DNA from: Porphyromonadaceae bacterium UBA7176
GTDB taxonomy: Bacteria > Bacteroidota > Bacteroidia > Bacteroidales > Muribaculaceae
Length of the DNA stretch: 64,000 nt
Direction of reading: 5' to 3'
Assembly (NCBI GenBank): GCA_002491245.1
Contig: DKVO01000032.1
Location: 39,580-103,579 of the forward strand
Part shown: piece by piece, positions 16,847 through 26,315 of the stretch
Numbering within the stretch: the first letter of the stretch is position 1
Layout of the letters: each line of letters begins with the position of its first letter
Notes under the pieces: generated by a model
The model's database searches: none
Told to the model about the DNA's origin: nothing
The model's input: the letters and a program-made list of their open reading frames with translations, nothing else
Made by a program: the position numbers and the translations under genes

Positions 16847-19720
16847 TTATTTGAGGCTGGCCTTTTTATCACTCATGTAGAGGAGTACAAAAAGATCGGG
16901 GTTGATATACGATTTGAACGCATCGCGCATTTCTTCAGGCGTGATGGTGTTGATGATATTGTCATATTCCTCGAAGTCGGCGAGTGTCTCTCCGTTTTTG
17001 ATAAGTCCTCCGATAATCTGCCGCCACATCGATGAAGCATATGGATTGAGGGCCTCGCGACGGGCTACGATACAACTTTGCTTGATATTTTCAAGCTCGG
17101 TGCTGTCGACAGGGTTGTTGCGCAAATCATCGACCACATGCATCATGGCTTCGTGTACCTGAGGCATGTTGTCGTTTTCGGCCGACGAATTTATATCGAA
17201 ATAGAAGTATCCACGGGGTTTGCCTTCATATTGCAGCATCACATATGGCGAGTATACCAAAGCACGTTTTTCACGCAGCTCGGTGATGGTGTGGTTGCGA
17301 AGCAGATTACTCATGATTTTGAGAACGAGCGAATTGCGCAAGCCCGGATTGTATTTTCCGAAAAAGAGATAGTCGAATGCCGTCTGAGTCGGATTTTCGT
17401 TGGGGAAACGTTGGGTAAGGGTATCGGTCGGCAAATCGAGTTTCGACGGGGTACTGTAGCGAGGAGATACATATGCAGGCATCCTGCCGAATACCGATGC
17501 GAAAGAGCGTGCCAGCGAGTCGGGCTTGAAATCGCCGCATACGATATATACGCTGCCATCGGTACGCCCGTATAGCTCCTTATAGAATGTAGCCATGCTG
17601 TCGAGGCTCATTTTACGGATGTTGTCGATACGGGCTTTGTCTTTGTCCTCTGCTTCTGCATATGCTCCTGAGTAATCGAGTGTATTGCCCATGAGTTCGT
17701 CCATACGGATGAGCAGTTGGCGGTCGGGTGCCCTGTTGAGCATTTTTGTGAGTATTGACTCTTTGCCGTCATCTTCGAGCATTGATTGGCGTATCGATTC
17801 GAATTCGTCGTAAAGGAGTTGGGGATCAGTTATTTTTTCGTATACGAAGTTGAAGAATTCGTTGTGCTTCGAAGTCTCGAATGCACCGAGGAACCCATGC
17901 CAATCGTTTTCGAGCGTGGTGTTTAGCGCTATTCCTGATTGATAGAGATAGTCGCCGATTTGCCCTGCCTTGGCTATGCCTCCCATATCAATATAGCTTG
18001 CGGCGCCTCCGAGCAGCGGTAGTTTTTCGGCTTCGATAGAAGCGTATCCGCCGGGGCTTACGAGGCTGAAGAGCGATTGACCTTCTTCTTTTGTTGGCTT
18101 GAGCAGTAAGGTGATACCGTTCGAAAGGTGGTATTCGTAAAGATCGAGCCCCCGGTAGTAGTGCATATTATTGATACTCGATGGGTCGAAAGTATGTTTT
18201 TCGGCGAGGATTGCCGGTGTTTCTGCTACCGGGTCGGTCTTTTCTACAGGCTCAATAAATTCGTATGCCACCGATGGCATGGTAGAGCCATAGTTCCACC
18301 AGGCCGTTATGTCGTCGATACGGCAGTTTTCAGCCTTTCGTGGAGATGTATGGACCGCGATCAGAAGATTTTTGTCATAGTTGGCCATCCATTTAGAAAG
18401 GAGCTCGCGCACCTCCTCCGGAGTAATGGTCCTGACAGCTTCGATGAGTGCTTCGGCTTCTTCTCTGTTGGAGATGTAGCGGTCGCCTGAAATTATATAA
18501 TCGGCGAAGTCGTCGCACCAACCGGCCGAACTGTTTTCACGGCCAGCGAGATTTTTGATATTTCTTATCCTGTTGTCGGCCTGGTATTTTATCTCATTTT
18601 CCGAAAAACCGTTTGCCAAAGTGTTGTGGACGATATTTGAGACTTTGGCCACGCAGGAGTCTACTGAAATATTCCTGTCGGCCGAAGCGCTGAATACGAG
18701 ATGATTGGTGTTGCCAAGATACCAGGAGTCGGAGACATCACAGCGGACTCCCATGTCGCTGAAACGTTTTGTAAGGGCACTGACAAGTATCTTACCCATC
18801 TCTTTGGCTCGGGCATCATCTATTGTGCGGACCGTGATACCTTGGTGAGGTATGATGAGTTCAACCTGATCATGGGTGGTGAGCGAGTCGAGGTCGGTCA
18901 TAATCTGACGCGAAGGAGTGTATTCAAGGTCGTAGTGGCGATAACCGTCCGTGTTGCCGCGTTTTAGAGATGAAAACTGGCGTTTTATCTCGTTTTCGAC
19001 AGATACGGGGTCGATGTCACCAACGACGACTATGGCTCCAAGCTGTGGCCTGTACCATTTTTTGTAATAGTTTTCGAGCGTTTTGGATGTCATGCGCTTG
19101 ACTTCTTCCGGGGTGCCGAGAGGCATACGGGAGGCGAAGCGGCTCTGGCCTATCTTAAGATCATAGAACGGGTCTTCCTGCACAGTGCTGCGGAGCTCTT
19201 CGAGGATAATGCCTTTTTCGGTCTCTACACGTTCGGGGTTGATTGTAAGCTCTGAGGTCCAGTCGCGTATGATCGACAATGGCTTGGAGAAACCGCTGCT
19301 TTTAAGTTCTTCTGTCACGGGAGTGGCGAAGAGATATATGGTGCGGTCATGTCCGGTGAAAGCGTTGATATCGATGCCGTAGCGCATACCGAGCGACTCG
19401 AGGTAGTTTACAGCTCCGCGGTCGGGAAAATGCTTCGATCCTCCGAATGCCATATGTTCCAAAAAATGGGCGGCACCTCCTTGGTTGTCGTCCTGCTGTA
19501 CAGAGCCAACCTGCCACACAAGGCGGAACTCGGCGCGTTTTTCCGGATAATCGTTGGGGAGGATAAGATAATGGAGTCCATTCGGAAGATAACCCTCCAC
19601 AGTACCTTCAGGCAAAGATATGGTATCTGTGATTTCTACTGCTCCGGTAGAAAAAACGAAAGACAGAGCTGCCGTTAAAAGGAAGCTCTGTCTGATATGT
19701 TTTTTTAGAAAATTTGTCAC
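16847..19720 (-). CDS. M16-family zinc metalloprotease
   Basis: A 957-residue pitrilysin-type protease with two M16 halves. The signal peptide covers about residues 1-27. The active N-terminal domain has the inverted zinc motif HFLEH at 85-89, with a third ligand expected in VETEKGIILEE (about 165-175). The second half (SLDSMATFYKELYGRTDG onward) lacks HxxEH and is the inactive partner domain, with a substrate-binding ALVYSPYVMLQYEG segment. The enzyme should cut peptides or small unfolded proteins in the periplasm. It lies between a SusC/SusD/lipoprotein set and a ChaN-like gene, so it may process the imported material. Confidence 0.93.
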   Translation of the reverse strand: MTNFLKKHIRQSFLLTAALSFVFSTGAVEITDTISLPEGTVEGYLPNGLHYLILPNDYPEKRAEFRLVWQVGSVQQDDNQGGAAHFLEHMAFGGSKHFPDRGAVNYLESLGMRYGIDINAFTGHDRTIYLFATPVTEELKSSGFSKPLSIIRDWTSELTINPERVETEKGIILEELRSTVQEDPFYDLKIGQSRFASRMPLGTPEEVKRMTSKTLENYYKKWYRPQLGAIVVVGDIDPVSVENEIKRQFSSLKRGNTDGYRHYDLEYTPSRQIMTDLDSLTTHDQVELIIPHQGITVRTIDDARAKEMGKILVSALTKRFSDMGVRCDVSDSWYLGNTNHLVFSASADRNISVDSCVAKVSNIVHNTLANGFSENEIKYQADNRIRNIKNLAGRENSSAGWCDDFADYIISGDRYISNREEAEALIEAVRTITPEEVRELLSKWMANYDKNLLIAVHTSPRKAENCRIDDITAWWNYGSTMPSVAYEFIEPVEKTDPVAETPAILAEKHTFDPSSINNMHYYRGLDLYEYHLSNGITLLLKPTKEEGQSLFSLVSPGGYASIEAEKLPLLGGAASYIDMGGIAKAGQIGDYLYQSGIALNTTLENDWHGFLGAFETSKHNEFFNFVYEKITDPQLLYDEFESIRQSMLEDDGKESILTKMLNRAPDRQLLIRMDELMGNTLDYSGAYAEAEDKDKARIDNIRKMSLDSMATFYKELYGRTDGSVYIVCGDFKPDSLARSFASVFGRMPAYVSPRYSTPSKLDLPTDTLTQRFPNENPTQTAFDYLFFGKYNPGLRNSLVLKIMSNLLRNHTITELREKRALVYSPYVMLQYEGKPRGYFYFDINSSAENDNMPQVHEAMMHVVDDLRNNPVDSTELENIKQSCIVARREALNPYASSMWRQIIGGLIKNGETLADFEEYDNIINTITPEEMRDAFKSYINPDLFVLLYMSDKKASLK

Positions 19721-19770
19721 GTTTTTTAAGCTTGATTATGAAATGTGATTCAAAATTAGCTTATATTTCT

Positions 19771-21078
19771 TTATTTTGCAATAGTGTAAGAAACTTTAAC
19801 GCGCGAATATCCGTATTGGTCGGCGTGGTCGAAAGGAAACTCGAAAGTCATGACACCGTTGGCAAAATCGATGGAACCTTTGGGTGTCACATACAGGTTG
19901 TTTTCTTCAAGCTCCCAATAATCTTCGTCGATATCGTTGATACCGAGGTACATCTTTGGATCAGCCACGATGTTGTAGCCCATGAATTCTACAATTTCGG
20001 CATTTTGGGCTGCGAAAAGGTCGAGGTTGCGGTCCCAGGCGCTGAACTTGTAGCTGAAGGGGATCCATGATGTGTGACCGTTGTATGATGTATAATCCTC
20101 AAACAACTCATTGTAGATTTTATCACCGTTTTTATCAAGCATATAATCAGCCTCACCTGTTGCTGTGAATTCGATTTCGGCAGTCTTGCTGGAGGCGTCA
20201 TAATTTACAATCTTGAAGTTGGGGAGGCTTACCTCGAAAGTCTCGGCTGTGTTTTCGTTCCAATTGAGAAGCTCCATCAGGCGTGTGCTGTTGGGCGAGT
20301 CTTCGACGTCGAAATACTCCTTGTCCTTCACAGTGAGCTTAAGCATGGAGTCGTAGAGGTAGTCGGTCATACCCATAGGGTTCGACTCCATCGTGAGGGC
20401 GATGTTGTCGGCCGAAGCTTCCGAGCCGAGAGTGATCACACTTGTACCGCCGAGTTGGATCGTAGTAGGCTCTACGAATGGAGCTCGGTTGCCGTCGCCG
20501 GGAAACTCTATGGTGCCTGTGAGCGAGATATTGCCCATCCAGGGAGTGAGGTCTATTCCTTTTTCTGCCTTGATCTGGGCAATAAGGGCTTTCTGTTCCT
20601 CGGTCAAACCGCCAAATATTGTTGGAGGTGTGACCGTAAAGGTGACGGCTTCTTTAAGCTCGAACTTGGATGTGTCCAGACTTTTTATTCCGAGCATCAG
20701 CGATACTGTCTGTTCGATTTCTGCTCCGAGAGTCTTTACTTTGATATTGGCAGTGGTCGCACCTTTAGCTATAGTCACTGGGTTGTCGACTACCGTCAGT
20801 ATGGAATTGTCAGTTGGTGTCTGGTCTGATTTGGAACCGGTTAAAACGAAAGCGAAGTCGAATTCTGTGGCTTCGGCCAACGGAGCACTGAAGCGTACGC
20901 TGACATCAATGTCGTCAGCATAGTCGGCGCTTATGTTTGTGGTGCCATCGGGTACTGCCAGATAGATTTTTGTAGTCAGTGTGGGTTCGTCGCCTTCATT
21001 TTTGTCGTCGGAGCAAGATATCAGGCCTGCCGAAGCAAGGAAAAGCGCGGCGCTTGCAAGAATTTTAGTTGCGTTCAT
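19771..21078 (-). CDS. Surface lipoprotein of the SusCD locus (DUF4929-like)
   Basis: 435 residues with lipobox GLISC (Cys22) followed by the acidic stretch SDDKNEGDE, which resembles the Bacteroidetes surface-export signal. An N-terminal beta-sandwich-like part (about 35-150, with AKGATTANIKVKTLG) precedes a helix (LTEEQKALIAQIKAEKGI) and a C-terminal beta-rich domain. It looks like the DUF4929-type lipoproteins placed after SusD genes, though that name is from memory. A role in binding the substrate at the cell surface beside SusC/SusD is inferred from position: 42 bases after susD and 50 before the protease. Confidence 0.75.
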   Translation of the reverse strand: MNATKILASAALFLASAGLISCSDDKNEGDEPTLTTKIYLAVPDGTTNISADYADDIDVSVRFSAPLAEATEFDFAFVLTGSKSDQTPTDNSILTVVDNPVTIAKGATTANIKVKTLGAEIEQTVSLMLGIKSLDTSKFELKEAVTFTVTPPTIFGGLTEEQKALIAQIKAEKGIDLTPWMGNISLTGTIEFPGDGNRAPFVEPTTIQLGGTSVITLGSEASADNIALTMESNPMGMTDYLYDSMLKLTVKDKEYFDVEDSPNSTRLMELLNWNENTAETFEVSLPNFKIVNYDASSKTAEIEFTATGEADYMLDKNGDKIYNELFEDYTSYNGHTSWIPFSYKFSAWDRNLDLFAAQNAEIVEFMGYNIVADPKMYLGINDIDEDYWELEENNLYVTPKGSIDFANGVMTFEFPFDHADQYGYSRVKVSYTIAK

Positions 21079-21120
21079 AAATTATACTTATTGGTTGTTT
21101 AAATTCGGTTTTATATGCTC

Positions 21121-22527
21121 TTATTCGTCGAATGAGTTCTTGGGCCAGCCTTCGTTCTGGGTCATATTTTCGTTATATAGATATTCTTCGCGAGGTATGG
21201 GCCAGTTCCAGCGGTAATCGTCGGCATCAATACGCCTGTCGGGAGCCTGCGACACAGTCCAGTTGCTGAGTGCCGAGCGGCGGTAATGCTTGAGGTCGAA
21301 GAAGCGTTCGCCTTCGCCTACAAATTCTTTCTGTTTCTCAGTCAGGATAGCCTGAAGCAGCGGTGTACCCCTTAAGTTGGTGTCGATACCCGAGGCACCG
21401 CGAAGGTCGAGGTATTCGTTGACGATAGCTATGGCATCGGTATCCTTGTTTGCCAAAGCATAGGCCTGGGCCTGTATGAACACAGCTCCGGCAAGGCGTT
21501 GCTTGCTTATCATCGATATCGTCTTCTGTTTCTTGCGCATGGCGTTGTATTTTCCCATGTAAGGCTGGTAGCCGAGAGTTGAGGTCGTTACTGGATATAC
21601 ACTCCATTCCTTGCGGCAGTCTCCATCTTCATAACTCTTTGCGAGAGTGGGATTGACAGAGAAGAAATCACCTGCATCTTTGTCGTACACGATGCTGATG
21701 TAGAACCCTTCGGCTATGTTGATGTCTCCGTAAGTGAAGATGCGCTCGGCGCAATCAGAGTCAGACCAAAGGTCGGCGTATTCGTCGGATGATAGAGCAT
21801 CCATACCGATGGCGTTGATGATATCTCCGGCATGTTTTGCTGCTTCATCATAGTTGCCGCAGTATAATTCAGCTTCGGCAGCAAGATAACGTGCCGCGTT
21901 GACTGATAACCAGTGGGTCGATGTCATGCTGCGGTTTCCGACACTCATGGCATCTTCTAACAAGCGTCGTATCTCGTTGATACTTTCGCGGACTGATGAG
22001 CGAGGCAAGGTCTGCATCTCCACTTTGTCTTTGATTACTATGGCGTCGGCATCAGGATTGTCATTATAGTCGGGGCCATAAAGTCGCAGAAGCTGGAAAT
22101 AACAATATGCTTTGAGGGTCTTTGCTTCTGCCTCTATTTCCTTGATGAGTGCACGGTCTTCGTCGGTGTCTGTCGCTATGCCGGGAAGACGTTCGAGTAC
22201 TGCATTGGCTCCGACAATTACTGTGTAGTATTGCGGCCAGGCAGTCAACGAAACGTCTTGTATCGACTGCGGTTGCCAGCGGTAGGCATTACCGGCTGTG
22301 GGGTTGGTGTTGGCCCAGTAAGTTGGGGTGAAGTCGTCGGAAAATACCGACAGGTCATACTCGAGGTTAGGGATGCCACTGTATGCTGTGGCGAGAAGCT
22401 CTCGGGCTGCCGTCGGGGTAGATATGGCGTCGGGGTCGGAAAACTGGTTTTCGTAGTCGACGTCGAGCGAACAAGCCGAGGCAAGAATTGAGGCTGCCGC
22501 CAATATGGTGATATATCGTATGGGCAT
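21121..22527 (-). CDS. SusD/RagB-family nutrient-binding lipoprotein
   Basis: 468 residues with lipobox LASAC (Cys19). The protein has the helical SusD/RagB form: TAARELLATAYSGIPNL near the N-terminus, TPR-like helices including AEAKTLKAYCYFQLLRLYG, and the C-terminal signature ILTEKQKEFVGEGERFFDLKHYRR with WPIPREEYLYN. It acts as the lid and binder over the SusC channel at the cell surface. It lies 9 bases after susC. It is small for the family and its ligand cannot be predicted. Confidence 0.95.
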   Translation of the reverse strand: MPIRYITILAAASILASACSLDVDYENQFSDPDAISTPTAARELLATAYSGIPNLEYDLSVFSDDFTPTYWANTNPTAGNAYRWQPQSIQDVSLTAWPQYYTVIVGANAVLERLPGIATDTDEDRALIKEIEAEAKTLKAYCYFQLLRLYGPDYNDNPDADAIVIKDKVEMQTLPRSSVRESINEIRRLLEDAMSVGNRSMTSTHWLSVNAARYLAAEAELYCGNYDEAAKHAGDIINAIGMDALSSDEYADLWSDSDCAERIFTYGDINIAEGFYISIVYDKDAGDFFSVNPTLAKSYEDGDCRKEWSVYPVTTSTLGYQPYMGKYNAMRKKQKTISMISKQRLAGAVFIQAQAYALANKDTDAIAIVNEYLDLRGASGIDTNLRGTPLLQAILTEKQKEFVGEGERFFDLKHYRRSALSNWTVSQAPDRRIDADDYRWNWPIPREEYLYNENMTQNEGWPKNSFDE

Positions 22528-22536
22528 GATCTGTTT

Positions 22537-25500
22537 TTAGAATGTTACGCTTAAGTTGAGAGTGACCACAGGCTGTATGGCAGCACCCATTTGTCCGGTC
22601 TCAGGGTCGGATTCGTTGTAAGGGGTGATGGTGAAGAGGTTTGAAGCCTGTATCGCTACCGAGGCATATTTGATTTTGTTATGTGTCTTGGCCAGTATGC
22701 GCTCCGGGAAACGGTAGCGGAGCGACAGCATCGACATGCGCAGATAATCGCTCTTGCCAGTGTTGTGTGTATTGGCGTAGTTGAGAGTCTCGATGGCGGC
22801 AGATGAGTAGAATGGCGAGGCGTATTTCTTGCCCGTATCGCCAACCTGGAGCCACATATCTGTCACGAGGCCGGCTATGGCGTTTTTGTTCACATTGTCG
22901 CGGTCGCGGACATATTGGTAGCTGTACTGGCGGTATCCGCCTGCCACCCAATAGAAGTCAGCGTCAAGTTCAAACTCCTTGTAGCCTATGCTGAGGTTTA
23001 CCGTTCCGGTGTATGGCGGTGTCATATGACCGATTTCGATGAAGTCGTCGCGAGTGAGTTTTGTTTTGCCAGGCTCTATCTCGCGGTTGTCCTTGCCGAT
23101 GAAGACCGGTAGTCCAGTCACGGCATTGATGCCGCCCCAACGGAGGCCGTAGAGCATGTCATAAGCCTTGCCGACTTGGAAATCAGGAATAAGGGCATTG
23201 TCGGAGGTGTAGATTTTGTCGGCATAATAAAGGTCGACAACCTTATTGCGGTTATATGCCACTGAAGCACCCACGCGCAGGCGGAAGTCCGGTATCTCTT
23301 CGCCCATGAGGGAATACGACCCACTCAACTCTATGCCTTCGTTCCGTAACACACCGATATTGCGCTTCATCATGCCGAAACCGTTCGATGCAGCCACGGG
23401 TACGTCGAGCAGGGCATCGGCGGTCTGGTGGCGGTACCATTGGAGGTCTACATTGAAATGCTTGAAAAGGCCTATCTGCACACCGGCGTCGATCGATGTA
23501 GTGTGCTCAGGTTTGAGGTCGGTGTTGTAGAGGGCGAGCAACTGCAGCATACGCATCACATCATAAGCGTTTTCGAGATAAGAGAACGTTGCGATGGTCT
23601 GCGCTGCCGATACTCCGGCAAGACTTGCGGTTTTGCCATACGACCCCTTGATGTTGAGTCGTGATAGCACTCCATTGTTCTTTAGGAATGCATAGCTTGT
23701 CGGAGTCCATCCAAGACCTGTGGCCCAGGCGCTGTTCCAACGCTTTTCCGACGGCAGGATTGAAGAACCGTCGAGTTTGTAGGTCGCAAAAAGATCGTAA
23801 GTATTGTCGAAAGTATAGCCTGCTACGGCACCTACACCAAGTTGTATCACTTTTTCTTTAAGTGATGATACCGACGGGCGTCGGCTACCTGTGATCGATT
23901 GGTTGATAAGTGCAGCCGAGGGGTGATCGCCGACTCCATAACCGGTAAATCCGATATTGTCGGTGTTGGTCAGATAGTAGTCGTGGTTGACCGAGAATGT
24001 TAAGTTATGGCGTTCGTCGAAAATCCGGTTGTAGAGTGCGCGGATGTTGTGGGTATAGTTGAGCACAGTATTTTTTGCCTTGGCGAGTTTACCCAGTTCG
24101 GCAGCCGGGAAACCGCTCTGCTGCTCAGAGTACGATGAGGCCGGAGTGAATTGTTGGCTTTCGGAAATCATGTAATCGAGACCTGCCACACCTGATATTT
24201 CGAAACCCTCGAATGGGCGCAGGTTGATACTGCCCGAAGCTCCGCCGCGCTTATCGTTGCTGTTGCTTTGGTATTGTTCCATCAGGTCGGAGAAACGACG
24301 GTTGGGATACGACCACAGCTTGTTGTTGCTTTTGCTTTCGTATGGGTTGAGGTTGTAGATGAGCGATGCCGGCGAGAACTCGCTGCCATTGGGCGATTTT
24401 GTGTCGGTATAGCCTCCGTCCATATTGAACGAGAAATAGCCTATGTTTCCAATCTGCTGGTCTATACCCAGACGCAGATTGGCGCGGAGGGTGCTGTTGC
24501 CCTTTATCTGTCCGCCTTGGGTGGAGATGTTGCCGGAGAGAAAATACGACGTGCGTTCGTTGCCGCCACGCATCGACAGGTTGTGGTTCTGATAAAAAGC
24601 CATCCTCATCAGTTCGTCGAACCAATCGGTGTTTATGCCTCGTAGAGAGTCGAGTTTTTGTGCGCCGGCGGCAATAAGGGCATTCAAGTTGGGGTTGTTC
24701 TTCTCGTATCTGCGGTAGTAGTCTTCGCTATATCTGTATCCGGGGGCAGAAGGGTTGCCCATCAGACGCTCGAATTCGAGTTTCTCGCTGCTGTTCATCA
24801 CCGATACACCTCGACGGCCTTTGAATGTGGCACCCATATTCATGGAATATGTGATATCGACACCGCCTGACTTGGTGCCGCGTTTCGACGATATTTCGAT
24901 AACGCCGTTGGCAGCCTTGATGCCGTAGAGGGCACAGGCGGCGGCATCCTTGAGGATTTTGATTTCGCGGATGTCCTGAGGGGCCAGAGTCATGAACGCT
25001 TCTGCCGAAATCACTTTGCCGTCGAGTACATACAGTGGCTCATTGGCAGCATCTCCGCCACGTAACGATTGGTTGCCGCGAATACGGATTTTGGGCTTGG
25101 AGCCAAGGTCGCCGGCGTTGGTGACGATAAGGCCGGGAACCGCTCCTTGCAGGGCCAGACCGATATTTGCCATCGGTTTCTCGTTGAGGCGCTTCATGTC
25201 GACAGTCTCGACTACGCCCGAACGCGCGCGGATGTCGATGTTGTTGATGTTGCTTTCGGCCTTGACGACGAGCTCGCCGAGCATCTCAACATTCTCCTGC
25301 ATGGCGGCATCCTGCTGATCTTGGCCGAAATAGTCGAACTCAACTGTTTTCATTCCTACGCAAGAGAACACGATTTTGGCTCCTTTGGCAAATTTGCCGC
25401 GGAGCAAATAGAAACCGTCGGCATCGGTGATGGTGCCGTAAGGAAGGTTCTTTATTTTTACCACGACTCCGGGGAGTGTTTCGCCGGTATGGTCAGTCAC

Positions 25501-25611
25501 CGTACCGGTAATCGTGACTTCTTTGCTTGGCTCTTTCGCTTGAATGGAGATTGGAATAGACAAGACTAAAAGCGAGAGTGCCAATAGTAAAATTACATAG
25601 CGATTCATCAT
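22537..25611 (-). CDS. SusC/RagA-family TonB-dependent outer-membrane receptor
   Basis: 1024 residues with a signal peptide (cleavage near SIQA-KE). A carboxypeptidase-like regulatory domain (about 30-115, VTITGTVTDHTGETLPGVVV) follows, then the plug (about 120-245, with SusC signature PLYVLDGKVI and IKILKDAAACALYGIKAANG) and a C-terminal 22-strand beta-barrel ending in aromatic NLSVTF. It imports the ligand handed over by SusD using TonB energy. There is no STN domain and no anti-sigma or ECF sigma gene nearby, so induction through that route is not evident. ATG at 25608 is an equally possible start. Confidence 0.96.
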   Translation of the reverse strand: MMNRYVILLLALSLLVLSIPISIQAKEPSKEVTITGTVTDHTGETLPGVVVKIKNLPYGTITDADGFYLLRGKFAKGAKIVFSCVGMKTVEFDYFGQDQQDAAMQENVEMLGELVVKAESNINNIDIRARSGVVETVDMKRLNEKPMANIGLALQGAVPGLIVTNAGDLGSKPKIRIRGNQSLRGGDAANEPLYVLDGKVISAEAFMTLAPQDIREIKILKDAAACALYGIKAANGVIEISSKRGTKSGGVDITYSMNMGATFKGRRGVSVMNSSEKLEFERLMGNPSAPGYRYSEDYYRRYEKNNPNLNALIAAGAQKLDSLRGINTDWFDELMRMAFYQNHNLSMRGGNERTSYFLSGNISTQGGQIKGNSTLRANLRLGIDQQIGNIGYFSFNMDGGYTDTKSPNGSEFSPASLIYNLNPYESKSNNKLWSYPNRRFSDLMEQYQSNSNDKRGGASGSINLRPFEGFEISGVAGLDYMISESQQFTPASSYSEQQSGFPAAELGKLAKAKNTVLNYTHNIRALYNRIFDERHNLTFSVNHDYYLTNTDNIGFTGYGVGDHPSAALINQSITGSRRPSVSSLKEKVIQLGVGAVAGYTFDNTYDLFATYKLDGSSILPSEKRWNSAWATGLGWTPTSYAFLKNNGVLSRLNIKGSYGKTASLAGVSAAQTIATFSYLENAYDVMRMLQLLALYNTDLKPEHTTSIDAGVQIGLFKHFNVDLQWYRHQTADALLDVPVAASNGFGMMKRNIGVLRNEGIELSGSYSLMGEEIPDFRLRVGASVAYNRNKVVDLYYADKIYTSDNALIPDFQVGKAYDMLYGLRWGGINAVTGLPVFIGKDNREIEPGKTKLTRDDFIEIGHMTPPYTGTVNLSIGYKEFELDADFYWVAGGYRQYSYQYVRDRDNVNKNAIAGLVTDMWLQVGDTGKKYASPFYSSAAIETLNYANTHNTGKSDYLRMSMLSLRYRFPERILAKTHNKIKYASVAIQASNLFTITPYNESDPETGQMGAAIQPVVTLNLSVTF

Positions 25612-25628
25612 TGGGTTGTTTTACCCTG

Positions 25629-25659
25629 CAAAAGTATGTAAAATAATGCAAACAACAAA
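25629..25659 (-). promoter_or_regulatory. Promoter of the SusC operon
   Basis: On the minus strand, TTTG (25656-25659) is followed after 19 bases by TACTTTTG (25629-25636). This is a full match to the Bacteroidetes consensus, and the -7 box ends 17 bases before the susC ATG. Confidence 0.75.
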
Positions 25660-25763
25660 CATTCTGTAATATTTTTAAGTAATCTAATGAAAAATTTACC
25701 TAAAAATAGGTAGTGTCTTTTATTTGTGATTAAAAAAAAGAGGTCTTTATGCTAAAAAAGAGA

Positions 25764-25796
25764 AAAGAGGTGCATCATGATGTGATACACCTCTTT
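25764..25796 (-). terminator. Terminator of the small lipoprotein gene
   Basis: AAAGAGGTG (25764-25772) pairs with CACCTCTTT (25788-25796). After one mismatch, ATCA/TGAT extends the stem around a 5-base loop. Reading leftward, a T-rich run follows. It ends transcription from the gene at 26230. Confidence 0.8.
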
Positions 25797-25828
25797 GCAT
25801 ATTTTTACGAGATTTAAGGCGGTAGTCT

Positions 25829-26230
25829 TTAAAGCTCGTCGTTCTCGAATACGATTTCGTATCCTTCGCCGCTCTTGTTGCCTTTGTATGAAAATTTCAG
25901 GCCACGGTCGGTAAGTTTGACCAGTTTCATGAAAGCCTGCTGTGCAGGTGCTTTGACAACCTGGTTCTTCACCATCTCTTTTTGTTCGGCTGCCGATTCT
26001 TTCATTGCGTTGATATCTGCCTGGTCTTCGTCTACCACATAGTTGTAGACGATATAGCCGTCGACATCGGTAATGTCCATTTTTTCGATGCCGGGCATTT
26101 TCTGGCCTTCGAGTTCTTTGTTGATCTCTTCGAGTGCCTTGTCGAGAGCTTTGTCGGTGCTGCCGCAGGCGGTAGTCATGGCCATCATTAATGCTATGGC
26201 CACATACGAAACATAACGGATGATTTTCAT
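25829..26230 (-). CDS. Small lipoprotein of unknown function
   Basis: 133 residues from ATG 26230, chosen because it gives a proper lipoprotein signal (MKIIRYVSY... MTTAC, Cys at about 21). A TTG 42 bases upstream is less likely. The mature part has a lysine/glutamate-rich helix (ALDKALEEINKELEGQK), a short strand segment with DGYIVYNYVVDEDQ and a C-terminal beta pair (GLKFSYKGNKSGEGYEIVF). I do not recognise a named family with confidence. It is a single-gene unit with its own terminator. Confidence 0.7.
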   Translation of the reverse strand: MKIIRYVSYVAIALMMAMTTACGSTDKALDKALEEINKELEGQKMPGIEKMDITDVDGYIVYNYVVDEDQADINAMKESAAEQKEMVKNQVVKAPAQQAFMKLVKLTDRGLKFSYKGNKSGEGYEIVFENDEL

Positions 26231-26315
26231 AATAAATGATGTTATTTGTTGATTACAAGGAAACAGAGGCATTGTCTTGTTTTGACAAGGCCTCTGTCGA
26301 TAGTTTCAGGTCGGT

